From the NCBI GenBank assembly GCA_900548705.1, contig URLF01000016.1, positions 1 through 35,589 on the forward strand: a stretch of 35,589 nucleotides of DNA. The letters are read 5' to 3'. The position numbers were made by a program, and so were the translations under genes. Below are positions 1 to 8,234 of this stretch, piece after piece. The stretch is from an uncultured Porphyromonadaceae bacterium. GTDB taxonomy: Bacteria; Bacteroidota; Bacteroidia; Bacteroidales; Muribaculaceae. The notes beneath the pieces were generated by a model, which was given only the letters and a program-made list of their open reading frames with translations, did no database searches and had not been told where the DNA came from. Within the stretch, counting starts at the first letter, position 1. Every line of letters starts with the position of its first letter.

Positions 1-1
1 G

Positions 2-226
2 GCTACCCACGGCCAGCACAACCGTCTGCGTGCCCCCGGTTCGGTGGGTGCCTGCTCCTACCCCGCGAAGGTGTTCAAGGGAATGCGCATGGCCGGCCAG
101 ACCGGTAACGAGCGCGTGACCGTTCAAAACCTCAAGGTGGTCAAAATCATCCCCGAACACAACGTGATGATGATCAAGGGCTCGATCCCCGGAAGTAAAG
201 GTTCAATCGTAATGATAGAGAAATAG
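2..226 (+). CDS. rplC: 50S ribosomal protein L3, C-terminal part
   Basis: The first 74 codons visible are the C-terminal third of ribosomal protein L3 (uL3), a large-subunit protein that binds 23S rRNA near the peptidyl-transferase centre. The frame is open from base 2, so the gene is cut by the window edge. The stretch with VFKGMRMAGQTGNERVT is the L3 signature. In E. coli the residue methylated by PrmB is a Gln just after GSIG; here the matching segment reads GSVGA, so that Gln appears to be Ala (alignment by eye). The stop is 3 bases before rplD, as expected in an S10 operon. Confidence 0.97.
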   Translation, partial: ATHGQHNRLRAPGSVGACSYPAKVFKGMRMAGQTGNERVTVQNLKVVKIIPEHNVMMIKGSIPGSKGSIVMIEK

Positions 227-229
227 TCA

Positions 230-847
230 ATGGAACTCGCAATCTACAACATAAAAGGTGAGGACACCGGCCGCAAGGCCCTCCTCAACGACGAGGTGTT
301 CGCCATCGACGTTAACGAACACGCCATCTACCTCGACGTGAAGCAGTATCTCGCTGACCAGCGTCAGGGTACGCACAAGTCGAAGCAGCGCAACGAAGTT
401 GCCGGCTCGACGCGCAAACTCAAGCGTCAGAAAGGCACCGGCAGCCGTATCGGTGACATCAACTCGCCCGTGCTCGTCGGCGGTGGCCGTGTATTCGGTC
501 CCCGTCCCCGCGACTACCGCTTCAAACTCAACAAGAAACTCAAGAATCTCGCCCGCCGCTCGGCCCTGTCGCTGAAGGCCAAGGAAGGCCAGATCACCAT
601 CGTGGAGGACTTCACCCTCGAGGCCCCCAAGACCAAGGGATTCCTCGCAATCGAGAAAGGCCTCAAGGTTGACGACAAGAGAGTGCTCTTCGTGACCTCC
701 GCTGTCGACGCCAACGTGGCTCTCTCGGCCCGCAACATCCCCGAAACCCGTGTGATGCGTGCCGCCGACCTCAACACCTACGCCGTGATGAACAACAAGG
801 CTATGGTGATTACCGAGAGCGGACTTGAGATCGTTAACAAACTCTAA
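230..847 (+). CDS. rplD: 50S ribosomal protein L4
   Basis: A 205-aa uL4 protein that binds 23S rRNA domain I and lines the exit tunnel with its long basic loop. The loop is visible around residues 60-95 (GTGSRIGDINSPVLVGGG, then FGPRPRDYRFKLNKK). Length is normal for the family. It starts 3 bases after rplC and lies 20 bases before rplW, so it is co-transcribed. In E. coli L4 represses its own operon; no comparable leader can be judged because the operon start is outside the window. Confidence 0.98.
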   Translation: MELAIYNIKGEDTGRKALLNDEVFAIDVNEHAIYLDVKQYLADQRQGTHKSKQRNEVAGSTRKLKRQKGTGSRIGDINSPVLVGGGRVFGPRPRDYRFKLNKKLKNLARRSALSLKAKEGQITIVEDFTLEAPKTKGFLAIEKGLKVDDKRVLFVTSAVDANVALSARNIPETRVMRAADLNTYAVMNNKAMVITESGLEIVNKL

Positions 848-852
848 CCTTC

Positions 853-858
853 AGGAGG
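853..858 (+). promoter_or_regulatory. Perfect Shine-Dalgarno AGGAGG before rplW
   Basis: AGGAGG lies 9 bases before the rplW start codon. Most genes in this window have no such motif, as is usual in Bacteroidota, where initiation normally does not depend on anti-Shine-Dalgarno pairing. The motif therefore stands out and supports the rplW start at 868. Confidence 0.7.
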
Positions 859-867
859 AACATAAAA

Positions 868-1158
868 ATGGAAATTTCAATCAAGCCCATTGTGACCGAA
901 TCAGCCACCCGGCTGACCGACAAGCTCAACTGCTACACTTTCCGTGTGTCCCCCGACGCCAACAAGTTCCAGATCAAGGACCTCGTTGAGAAACTCTACG
1001 GCGTGAAGGTTGCGGCAGTCAACACCCAGGTTGTCCGTGGCAAGAACAAGGCCCGCTACACCAAGAGCGGCCTCCTGCGCGGAAAGACCGACGAATGGAA
1101 GAAGGCCTACATCACCCTTGAGGAAGGCCAGACCATCGATTTCTACAGCAACATCTAA
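868..1158 (+). CDS. rplW: 50S ribosomal protein L23
   Basis: A 96-aa uL23 protein, which sits at the tunnel exit and docks trigger factor and SRP. The N-terminal IKPIVTESA and the central VEKLYGVKVAAVNT are typical of the family. Length is normal. It follows rplD and is preceded by an AGGAGG motif. It is separated from rplB by an unusually long (143-base), GC-rich, hairpin-prone spacer, although both belong to the same operon order. Confidence 0.97.
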   Translation: MEISIKPIVTESATRLTDKLNCYTFRVSPDANKFQIKDLVEKLYGVKVAAVNTQVVRGKNKARYTKSGLLRGKTDEWKKAYITLEEGQTIDFYSNI

Positions 1159-1301
1159 AACGTCCCTTCGGGCCGGAGGCCGGACCCCCGGGTCCTGGCC
1201 CCCGCCGATGAAGGCCGACAAGTGGTGAACGGCCCCTGGCCGCCTCAGTCATACTTCGGCCCCACCGGATACCCGATCAGACACTCATCTACTAACAGAA
1301 A
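1159..1301 (+). other. GC-rich structured spacer between rplW and rplB
   Basis: This 143-base spacer is unusual inside an S10 operon. Its first half is very rich in G and C with self-complementary runs (GGGCC near 1170 against GGCCC near 1197), and its last third becomes AC-rich before the rplB start. No T-run follows the hairpins, so it is not an ordinary terminator. No coding frame in it is convincing. Confidence 0.4.
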
Positions 1302-2129
1302 ATGGCAGTAAGAAAATTCAAGCCCACCACACCTGGGCAGAGACACAAAGTTATTGGCGTGTTCAAAGGAGCGATCACTGCTACCACGCCAGAAAAATCT
1401 CTTACAGTCGGTAAAAAAAGCACCGGCGGCCGTAACGCCGAAGGCCACCTGACCAATCGCTACCTGGGCGGTGGACACAAACGCAAATACCGTATCATTG
1501 ACTTTAAGAGAAACAAAGACGGTGTGCCCGCAGTCGTAAAGAGCATCGAGTACGATCCCAACCGTTCGGCCCGTATCGCCCTGCTCTACTACGTCGACGG
1601 TGCAAAAGCCTACATCATCGCACCCAATGGCTTAGAAGTTGGCCAGACGGTAGTCTCCGGAGCTGACGCCGCCCCCGAAGTGGGCAACGCACTCCCCCTG
1701 AGCAAGATTCCCGTCGGTACTGTAATCCACAACATCGAGCTTCGTCCCGGCCAGGGAGCCTTCATGGCCCGTTCAGCCGGCACTTTCGCACAGCTCGTTT
1801 CCCGCGAGGGTGACTATGTGATTGTGAAGCTTCCTTCGGGTGAGACCCGCAAGATCCTGGCCGCCTGCAAGGCGACCATCGGCGTTGTCGGCAACTCCGA
1901 GCACTCCCTGGAGCGTTCCGGTAAGGCCGGTCGCAGCCGCTGGCTGGGTCGTCGTCCCCGCAACCGTGGTGTTGTCATGAACCCTGTCGATCACCCGATG
2001 GGTGGTGGTGAGGGCCGCGCTTCCGGTGGACATCCCCGTTCGCGCAAGGGCCTCTACTCCAAGGGTCTCAAGACACGCGCTCCGAAGAAGCTCTCTTCGA
2101 AGTACATCATCGAAAGACGGAAAAAGTAA
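1302..2129 (+). CDS. rplB: 50S ribosomal protein L2
   Basis: A 275-aa uL2 protein, one of the core 23S rRNA-binding proteins needed for subunit joining and peptidyl transfer. The start MAVRKFKPTTPGQR, the central NIELRPGQGAFMARSAGT and the C-terminal NPVDHPMGGGEGR motif are diagnostic; the last contains the conserved His near the peptidyl-transferase centre. The lysine- and arginine-rich tail ends in ERRKK. Length is normal. It sits before rpsS in the standard S10 order. Confidence 0.98.
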   Translation: MAVRKFKPTTPGQRHKVIGVFKGAITATTPEKSLTVGKKSTGGRNAEGHLTNRYLGGGHKRKYRIIDFKRNKDGVPAVVKSIEYDPNRSARIALLYYVDGAKAYIIAPNGLEVGQTVVSGADAAPEVGNALPLSKIPVGTVIHNIELRPGQGAFMARSAGTFAQLVSREGDYVIVKLPSGETRKILAACKATIGVVGNSEHSLERSGKAGRSRWLGRRPRNRGVVMNPVDHPMGGGEGRASGGHPRSRKGLYSKGLKTRAPKKLSSKYIIERRKK

Positions 2130-2163
2130 TCCCGTAGCTAACTTCTAACCAGATCTCAAAAGA

Positions 2164-2433
2164 ATGAGTCGTTCACTTAAAAAAGGCCCCTTCATCAGCG
2201 TCAAGCTCGAAAAGAAGGTTAACGCAATGGAAGCTTCCGGCAAGAAGTCGGTCATCAAGACCTGGAGCCGCGCTTCGATGATTGCCCCCGAGTTCGTCGG
2301 CCACACCTTCGCCGTCCACAACGGCAACAAGTTCATCCCGGTCTATGTGACCGAGAACATGGTAGGCCACAAGCTCGGTGAGTTCGCCCCCACCCGCAAC
2401 TTCCGCGGCCACGGCGGCAACAAGAAGAAGTAA
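2164..2433 (+). CDS. rpsS: 30S ribosomal protein S19
   Basis: An 89-aa uS19 protein of the 30S head, which contacts S13 and the A-site side of the subunit. The start MSRSLKKGPFI and the segments VGHTFAVHNG and HKLGEFAPTR are family signatures. Length is normal. It lies between rplB and rplV. A spacer of about 100 bases before rplV has an A-rich end and no AGGAGG motif. Confidence 0.98.
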   Translation: MSRSLKKGPFISVKLEKKVNAMEASGKKSVIKTWSRASMIAPEFVGHTFAVHNGNKFIPVYVTENMVGHKLGEFAPTRNFRGHGGNKKK

Positions 2434-2535
2434 GCCAAGGGCCCTTCAACCACCTTCAATTCACTAACAGCTGACCTGTCATCCGACAAGAGGCTCAAGT
2501 AAAAATTCCCCCTAAAAAAACGAACATCAAATAAA

Positions 2536-2955
2536 ATGGGTGTAAGAAAAAGAAACTCCGCTCAGGCAAGAAAGGACGCCCAGAAGGAAGTTGCCTTCGC
2601 CAAGCTGACCAACGTCCCCTCGTCGCCCCGCAAGATGCGCCTGGTGGCTGACCTGGTCCGCGGCAAGGAAGTCTTCCGTGCCCTCGGTATCCTCAAGTTC
2701 TCCAACAAGGAGGCTGCCGCTCGTCTCGAGAAGCTCCTCCGCTCGGCAATCGCCAACTGGGAGGCCAAAAACGACCGCAAGGCTGAAAGCGGCGAACTCT
2801 ATATTTCCACAATCTTCGTTAACCCGGCTCCCATGCTGAAGCGTCTGCGCACAGCTCCCCAGGGCCGCGGCTACCGTATCCGCAAACGTGCCAACCACGT
2901 CACTCTGGTGGTTGACACAATCGACAAAGACGTAACCATCAAGGACAAAGACTAA
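2536..2955 (+). CDS. rplV: 50S ribosomal protein L22
   Basis: A 139-aa uL22 protein. Its globular part sits on the outside of the large subunit and its hairpin, visible as NPAPMLKRLRTAPQGRGYRI near residues 96-115, reaches into the exit tunnel where macrolide-resistance mutations occur. The N-terminus is somewhat longer than in E. coli, which is common in Bacteroidota. It ends 3 bases before rpsC. Confidence 0.97.
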   Translation: MGVRKRNSAQARKDAQKEVAFAKLTNVPSSPRKMRLVADLVRGKEVFRALGILKFSNKEAAARLEKLLRSAIANWEAKNDRKAESGELYISTIFVNPAPMLKRLRTAPQGRGYRIRKRANHVTLVVDTIDKDVTIKDKD

Positions 2956-2958
2956 CCT

Positions 2959-3711
2959 ATGGGACAGAAAGTAAATCCAATCAGCAACCGCCTCGGCGTG
3001 ATCCGTGGCTGGGACTCCAACTGGTTCGGCGGCAAAAAGTACGGCGACACCCTTCTGGAAGACTCTAAGCTCCGTAAGTATCTCAACGTCCGTCTGGCCA
3101 AGTCGAGCGTTTCACGCATTGTCATCGAGCGCACCCTCAAGCTCATCACCATCACCGTCTGCACCTCCCGTCCCGGTCTGATCATCGGCAAGGGTGGCTC
3201 AGAGGTTGACAAGCTGAAGGAAGAGCTCAAGAAGATAACCGACAAGGATGTTCAGATCAACATCTTCGAGGTAAAGCGCCCCGAACTCGACGCTCAGATC
3301 GTGGCTTCCACAATCGCCCGTCAGATCGAAGGCAAAATCGCCTACCGCCGCGCTGTCAAGATGGCTATCGCAGCCACCATGCGTTCCGGCGCCGAAGGCA
3401 TCAAGGTACAGGTTTCGGGCCGTCTGAACGGCGCCGAAATGGCCCGCTCTGAAATGTTCAAGGAAGGCCGCACCCCGCTCCACACCCTCCGTGCCGACAT
3501 CGACTACGCTCTGGTTGAGGCACACACCAAGGTCGGTGTGATCGGTGTGAAGGTTTGGATCTGCCGTGGTGAGGTTTACGGCAAGCGCGATCTCGCCCCC
3601 AACTTCGCCACCACCGGCAAGGAAGGCCGTCCCCAGGGCGGCGACCGTGGCAATCAGCGCCGCGGCGGCTTCCGCAAACCCCGCAACGCCTCCTCCAACA
3701 ACGGCCGTTAA
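2959..3711 (+). CDS. rpsC: 30S ribosomal protein S3
   Basis: A 250-aa uS3 protein at the mRNA entry site, with helicase-like function together with S4 and S5. The start MGQKVNPISNRLG is canonical. The KH domain carries the GLIIGKGGSE loop near residues 74-83. The C-terminal domain holds GVKVWICRGEVYG. The tail is rich in Gly, Arg and Asn and extends past the conserved domain. It starts 3 bases after rplV and is followed by a long structured spacer. Confidence 0.98.
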   Translation: MGQKVNPISNRLGVIRGWDSNWFGGKKYGDTLLEDSKLRKYLNVRLAKSSVSRIVIERTLKLITITVCTSRPGLIIGKGGSEVDKLKEELKKITDKDVQINIFEVKRPELDAQIVASTIARQIEGKIAYRRAVKMAIAATMRSGAEGIKVQVSGRLNGAEMARSEMFKEGRTPLHTLRADIDYALVEAHTKVGVIGVKVWICRGEVYGKRDLAPNFATTGKEGRPQGGDRGNQRRGGFRKPRNASSNNGR

Positions 3712-3807
3712 TCTCTCACCTGACAACCCGGCGACTCTCCCGAGGAGTGCCCGCAGGGCCGGCCGCCCCCTTCCTCAAAGGCCGGAATCCCGCTGACATA
3801 CCATAAA

Positions 3808-3850
3808 GCGCCGCGTGGCGGACGGATCGTCAAGCCTCCGCCACGGGCGC
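3808..3850 (+). promoter_or_regulatory. Long GC-rich hairpin upstream of rplP
   Basis: In the 175-base rpsC-rplP spacer, GCGCC plus CGTGGCGGA (3808-3822, one bulged G) pairs with TCCGCCACG plus GGCGC (3837-3850), a stem of about 14 pairs. There is no T-run, so it is not a simple terminator. It could be an RNA-processing or stability element, or a protein-binding site; its position inside an operon favours RNA-level control. The function is inference. Confidence 0.5.
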
Positions 3851-3886
3851 CCAAGGAGGGAGACCACCAACTAACATCTACCAAAA

Positions 3887-4318
<432 letters not shown>

Positions 4319-4360
4319 TCATCCCTAAGTCAAACTACCCAAAGCCCGAAAAAGAAAGCT

Positions 4361-4558
4361 ATGAAGAAAGAAGAAATCAAAGAGCTCTCTACGGCCGATC
4401 TTCGCGAGCGTCTGGCACAGATGGAGAAGGATTACCTTCAGATGAAGGCCAACCACGCCGTCTCCCCCCTCGACAGCCCCGCGAAAATCACTGCTGACCG
4501 CAAGATGATTGCACGAGTGAAGACCGAGCTTCGCGCCCGCGAGCTCGCCGGAAAATAA
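4361..4558 (+). CDS. rpmC: 50S ribosomal protein L29
   Basis: A 65-aa uL29 protein of two helices near the tunnel exit, next to L23. The start MKKEEIKELSTADLRERL and the C-terminal KMIARVKTELRARE are typical. Length is normal. It lies between rplP and rpsQ, which confirms the standard S10 operon order. Confidence 0.96.
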   Translation: MKKEEIKELSTADLRERLAQMEKDYLQMKANHAVSPLDSPAKITADRKMIARVKTELRARELAGK

Positions 4559-4604
4559 TCCCCCAAATTAACCGTAATTACCCTTACCTTTTATTCAACC
4601 TGTT

Positions 4605-4865
4605 ATGGAAGAAAAAAGAAACCTGCGCAAAGAGCGCATCGGCATCGTGTCGAGCAACAAGGGCGACAAGTCGATCACCGTTACGGTGAAATGGAAGGAG
4701 AAGCACCCCATCTACGGCAAGTTCGTCAACAAGACCAAGAAGTTCCACGCCCATGACGAGAACAACGAGTGCAGCGTAGGCGACAAAGTGCGCCTCATGG
4801 AGACCCGTCCTCTGTCTAAGACCAAGCGTTGGAGATTAGTTGAAATCATCGAAAAAGTTAAGTAA
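4605..4865 (+). CDS. rpsQ: 30S ribosomal protein S17
   Basis: An 86-aa uS17 protein with an OB fold that binds 16S rRNA early in assembly. RKERIGIVSSNKGDKSITV and the C-terminal METRPLSKTKRWRLVEI are family hallmarks. Length is normal. It stops 3 bases before rplN. No gap or promoter separates the S10-type and spc-type genes here, so they probably form one transcript. Confidence 0.97.
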   Translation: MEEKRNLRKERIGIVSSNKGDKSITVTVKWKEKHPIYGKFVNKTKKFHAHDENNECSVGDKVRLMETRPLSKTKRWRLVEIIEKVK

Positions 4866-4868
4866 GCC

Positions 4869-5234
4869 ATGATACAGACCGAATCCCGATTGACCGTTGC
4901 CGACAACAGCGGCGCCAAAGAGGCACTGTGTATCCACGTCCTCGGAGGCACCGGCCGTCGTTACGCGTCCGTAGGCGACATCATCGTCGTCTCCGTCAAG
5001 AGCGTCATCCCCTCTTCCGACGTAAAGAAGGGTACAGTCTCCAAGGCCGTCGTAGTCCGCACGAAGAAGGAAATCCGCCGTCCCGACGGTTCCTACATCC
5101 GTTTCGACGACAACGCCTGCGTGCTGCTTAACAACGCCGGCGAGCTCCGCGGCACCCGTATCTTCGGCCCTGTCGCCCGTGAGCTCCGCGCCACCAACAT
5201 GAAGATTGTCTCCCTCGCTCCCGAGGTCCTCTAA
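4869..5234 (+). CDS. rplN: 50S ribosomal protein L14
   Basis: A 121-aa uL14 protein that forms part of the bridge to the 30S subunit and is the docking site for RsfS. MIQTESRLTVADNSGAKEA and the C-terminal GTRIFGPVARELR are diagnostic. Length is normal. It is the first gene of the classical spc operon and directly abuts rpsQ. Confidence 0.98.
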   Translation: MIQTESRLTVADNSGAKEALCIHVLGGTGRRYASVGDIIVVSVKSVIPSSDVKKGTVSKAVVVRTKKEIRRPDGSYIRFDDNACVLLNNAGELRGTRIFGPVARELRATNMKIVSLAPEVL

Positions 5235-5284
5235 TCACTGTCAAACCAACCGTAAACAAAAAACGACGACACGTCATCCCCATT

Positions 5285-5605
5285 ATGAGCAAAATGCATA
5301 TTAAAAAGGGCGATACCGTTTACGTTCTCGCAGGCGAGGACCGCGGCAAGCAGGGTCGCGTGCTTTCTGTAGACGCTGCCAAGAACCGCGCCATCGTTGA
5401 AGGCGTACACATCGTCTCCAAGAGCACCAAGCCCACCGCGAAGTATCCCCAGGGAGGCATCATAAAGATGGAAGCTCCCATCAATATCTCTAACCTCAGC
5501 CTCATCGATCCCAAGAGCGGAAAACCGACCCGTATCGGCATCCGTGTCAACGATAAGGGCGAGAAAGTTCGTTACGCTAAAAAATCCGGAGAGGAAATCA
5601 AATAA
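5285..5605 (+). CDS. rplX: 50S ribosomal protein L24
   Basis: A 106-aa uL24 protein, an assembly initiator that binds the 5' part of 23S rRNA. The KOW motif is visible near the N-terminus (KKGDTVYVLAGEDRGKQGRV). The C-terminal part has RIGIRVNDKGEKVRYAKKSG. Its stop codon shares one base with the rplE start (TAATG), so the two are translationally coupled. Confidence 0.97.
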   Translation: MSKMHIKKGDTVYVLAGEDRGKQGRVLSVDAAKNRAIVEGVHIVSKSTKPTAKYPQGGIIKMEAPINISNLSLIDPKSGKPTRIGIRVNDKGEKVRYAKKSGEEIK

Positions 5606-6144
5606 TGAGCACTACACTCCAGAAAAAATACGAAGAGACCATCGCGCCCGCAATGACCAAGGAGTTCAACTACACGACTCCGATGCAGGTGCCCCGTCTG
5701 AAGAAGATCGTCATCAACCAGGGCCTCGGCGAAGCCACCCAGGACAAGAAGATCATCGAGACCTCAATCAACGAGCTGACTGCCATCACCGGCCAGAAGG
5801 CTGTGCAGACCCTCTCGAAGAAAGACATCTCAAACTTCAAGGTCCGCAAAAAGATGCCCATCGGCGCACGCGTCACCCTGCGTCGCGACAAAATGTATGA
5901 GTTCCTCGAAAGACTCGTGCGTGTGGCTCTGCCCCGTATCCGCGACTTCAAGGGTATCGAAGGCAAGCTCGACGGCCGTGGCAACTACACCCTCGGCATC
6001 ACCGAGCAGATCATCTTCCCTGAAATCAACATCGACAACATCTCGAAGCTTATGGGTATGAACATCACCTTCGTCACCTCGGCCAACACCGACGAGGAAG
6101 GTTACGCTCTGCTCAAGCACTTCGGTCTCCCCTTCAAGAAATAA
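5605..6144 (+). CDS. rplE: 50S ribosomal protein L5
   Basis: A 179-aa uL5 protein of the central protuberance that binds 5S rRNA and contacts P-site tRNA. VPRLKKIVINQGLGEA and the C-terminal LGITEQIIFPEI are diagnostic. Length is normal. It overlaps rplX by one base. It is normally followed at once by rpsN; here a terminator follows 54 bases after its stop and the next ribosomal gene is 5 kb away. Confidence 0.98.
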   Translation: MSTTLQKKYEETIAPAMTKEFNYTTPMQVPRLKKIVINQGLGEATQDKKIIETSINELTAITGQKAVQTLSKKDISNFKVRKKMPIGARVTLRRDKMYEFLERLVRVALPRIRDFKGIEGKLDGRGNYTLGITEQIIFPEINIDNISKLMGMNITFVTSANTDEEGYALLKHFGLPFKK

Positions 6145-6197
6145 GAGGTCTCCGGAATCATTGATTTCCGGAACCTTCCGATGAAGGATTCCATATC

Positions 6198-6244
6198 CGA
6201 GGAGCGACCCGCCAGACGGCGGTGTCGCTCCTCGATTTTTGTTT
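6198..6244 (+). terminator. Rho-independent terminator after rplE
   Basis: CGAGGAGCGAC (6198-6208) pairs perfectly with GTCGCTCCTCG (6224-6234). Inside it, CCGCC (6209-6213) pairs with GGCGG (6218-6222) around a four-base loop. The stem is followed by ATTTTTGTTT. This is the strongest terminator in the window and it closes the first ribosomal block, so the genes from rpsN on need their own promoter. Confidence 0.9.
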
Positions 6245-6305
6245 AAAAAACCGTAATGTGATGACAAAGAATGTGAAACGGAGGATAGAGGGAGGAAATA
6301 AGCAT

Positions 6306-6313
6306 TAATTTTG
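6306..6313 (+). promoter_or_regulatory. Candidate -7 element for the secreted protein gene
   Basis: TAATTTTG fits the Bacteroidota -7 consensus TAnnTTTG and lies about 107 bases before the chosen start at 6421. No clear TTTG or TTG is seen 19-21 bases upstream, so the call is tentative. It lies just after the rplE terminator, which supports independent transcription. Confidence 0.4.
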
Positions 6314-6420
6314 CAGCCGACGGGATGTCGGATTGCATCGCCACGCTGATTATGCGGGGGAGGGATGCGCCGGTTCTCTCAACTTATAATCATCATCTTA
6401 CAATTAAAGGGAAAGACTCT

Positions 6421-7731
6421 ATGTGGCGGCCGTTGGTTTTGATTTTGTTTTTGTCGCTTAGTATGGCGGCAAAGGGTGCGCAACCTGCGCGTGCTGTAGT
6501 CGCCGATTCGGTGACGCGGCTGTCGCTCCCCTCCGCGTCGGTATTCGATTGCCACGGGCGTTTCGCCGGAATCACACGCTCTGACGGACGTATGCCGTAT
6601 GTTTCTCCCGCCGAATATCCGGTGACCATCCGCTATATTGGTTACAGGGAGAAGATGGTGCCGCTGTGTGGCACTGACACAATCTTCATGGCTGAGAATT
6701 CGACGGAACTATCTGAGGTGACGGTGGAGTCGCCGGGGAGGAAAGTCCTCCATATGCTTGCTTATGTCAGGGAATACTCGACATTGACGACATATACCGA
6801 CACGGTGTTTCTTTTCCGCGAGAAGATGGTGGACTACATGCTGCCGCCGAAAGAGAAAGGAAGCTTCACCGGGTGGAACAATCCGAGGGTGCTGACCTCC
6901 AGGTCATATTACCGCTTCACGGACGCGAACGGCCTTGACAGCGTCAGCGACCGATGCAACAACCATTTCTCCTGGGCTGACTGGATGGGGATTGCGCCGA
7001 CTCCGGTGATGCCCTCGCGGTTGCGCGACACGGAGTGGGCCACTGACACGCTGAGGGGGAAGTACAGCCCTTCGGAGACATGGATCAGGAATGGAAGCCG
7101 CCTTACCCTTGATGTCGATGTGATGGCAGACCGGGGCGCGAGGAAATGGGTGCCGGGGCTCGCGTCCTTTTTCCGCAAGGATGTTGAGTTCGAGCAGCTG
7201 AGGGTAAGGCTTAACTATGACAATATCGCTCGGGACTCGGTGATGCCGGTCGACTTGGGAGGATATTCGTTCAACATAGAATCGGAGGGGAGAGGTCACG
7301 GGATGTTCATGTTCAACAAGGTGGACGAACCCTATTCGGTCTCGACCTACGGGGAGGTGTATATGATTGACAAGGAGTATATCACCGTCAAGGAGGCCAG
7401 GAAGTGGGAACATCGTAAGAACCTGTCGAAAGAGCTGGCGATACTGGAGCCTGCCGAGGCGCCCGACCTCCAGCCCGGGATAAAGCGGCTGGTGGACAGG
7501 GTGAACTCCATCGACCATGATGGCATACGGCTCGACATCGCCCCCGACAGCCGTCTGATCAGGCCATATGTGGAGAAGCTGACTTTCGAGAGGGCTGTCC
7601 TTCAACGGGTGAAGGACATGCTCGGCATCAGCTATCTGAGGGGGAAACGTAAGTGGGGACAGCATTGGAAAGGGGTCAAGAAGAAGATTGTCGAGAAGAA
7701 CAACCGCCGTCTGGCCGAGGATGACCGCTAA
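6421..7731 (+). CDS. Secreted protein with carboxypeptidase-regulatory-like domain, function unknown
   Basis: This 436-aa protein starts with a hydrophobic signal (MWRPLVLILFLSLSMAAKG). An in-frame ATG at 6325 would add 32 residues before that signal, so I chose 6421. After the signal, residues of about 30-100 resemble the beta-sandwich carboxypeptidase-regulatory-like domain of Bacteroidota outer-membrane proteins (LPSASVFDCHGRFAGITRSD, later PVTIRYIGYREK and TELSEVTVE). The remaining ~330 residues are not recognised; the end is strongly basic. It is probably periplasmic or outer-membrane associated. It converges with, and overlaps by 4 bases, the opposing GtrA-type gene, and belongs to the insert that splits the spc operon. 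Confidence 0.8.
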   Translation: MWRPLVLILFLSLSMAAKGAQPARAVVADSVTRLSLPSASVFDCHGRFAGITRSDGRMPYVSPAEYPVTIRYIGYREKMVPLCGTDTIFMAENSTELSEVTVESPGRKVLHMLAYVREYSTLTTYTDTVFLFREKMVDYMLPPKEKGSFTGWNNPRVLTSRSYYRFTDANGLDSVSDRCNNHFSWADWMGIAPTPVMPSRLRDTEWATDTLRGKYSPSETWIRNGSRLTLDVDVMADRGARKWVPGLASFFRKDVEFEQLRVRLNYDNIARDSVMPVDLGGYSFNIESEGRGHGMFMFNKVDEPYSVSTYGEVYMIDKEYITVKEARKWEHRKNLSKELAILEPAEAPDLQPGIKRLVDRVNSIDHDGIRLDIAPDSRLIRPYVEKLTFERAVLQRVKDMLGISYLRGKRKWGQHWKGVKKKIVEKNNRRLAEDDR

Positions 7732-8231
7732 CGTGGGGGGCGGAGGGAGTTGCCGATTTTCAGTATCAGGCTGTCGGCGCGTGTAGGCCTGAAAACGAAA
7801 ACACGTTGAAGACGCAGATTCCAGAACAGGGAGACCGCCAGGGCTACCGTCAATCTCGCGATGGTGAACCGCAGATTGCGCGACACTTCATAATAGTCGA
7901 GAATCTGGCTTGACAGCATAAGACGGGTCAGCAGCTCTGTGCCGTATGTGTTCAGGATCAGCGAGCCGATCCATACGAGAATATATTTGACGGCGACGCA
8001 TGGGGGTGGTGAGCCGCATGCGCGGAATGTCCAGCGGTAGTTCACGCCACAGTTGGTCACGCCTCCACCTATCGCTCCAAGAGCGGCGGCGGTTCCGCTT
8101 CCGCACCCCATCCAGGCAAAAGCGGCGAAAGATATGCTGAAATCGACACAGGCTGAAATCCATGACGTGACGGCTGCCTTGAGAATCCAGATGTGCTGCA
8201 ACAGGTATGTCTTGATTCTATGAGTGGACAT
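7728..8231 (-). CDS. GtrA-like membrane protein
   Basis: A 167-aa protein with four predicted membrane helices in the GtrA pattern. The first helix pair holds AAVTSWISACVDFSISF and the loop after it holds GVTNCGVNYRWTFR, matching the GtrA-type N-Y-x-W-x-F segment. GtrA-family proteins are small membrane proteins thought to help move or use polyprenyl-phosphate-linked sugars. It is the last gene of a minus-strand operon, 3 bases after the CDP-alcohol phosphotransferase gene. The exact substrate cannot be read from sequence. Confidence 0.75.
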   Translation of the reverse strand: MSTHRIKTYLLQHIWILKAAVTSWISACVDFSISFAAFAWMGCGSGTAAALGAIGGGVTNCGVNYRWTFRACGSPPPCVAVKYILVWIGSLILNTYGTELLTRLMLSSQILDYYEVSRNLRFTIARLTVALAVSLFWNLRLQRVFVFRPTRADSLILKIGNSLRPPR

Positions 8232-8234
8232 GGT

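Noticed and set aside
6904..7665. Minus-strand frame (253 codons) inside the secreted-protein gene
   Set aside because: Opposite strand of a gene with a clear signal peptide and domain; composition is that of a shadow frame.
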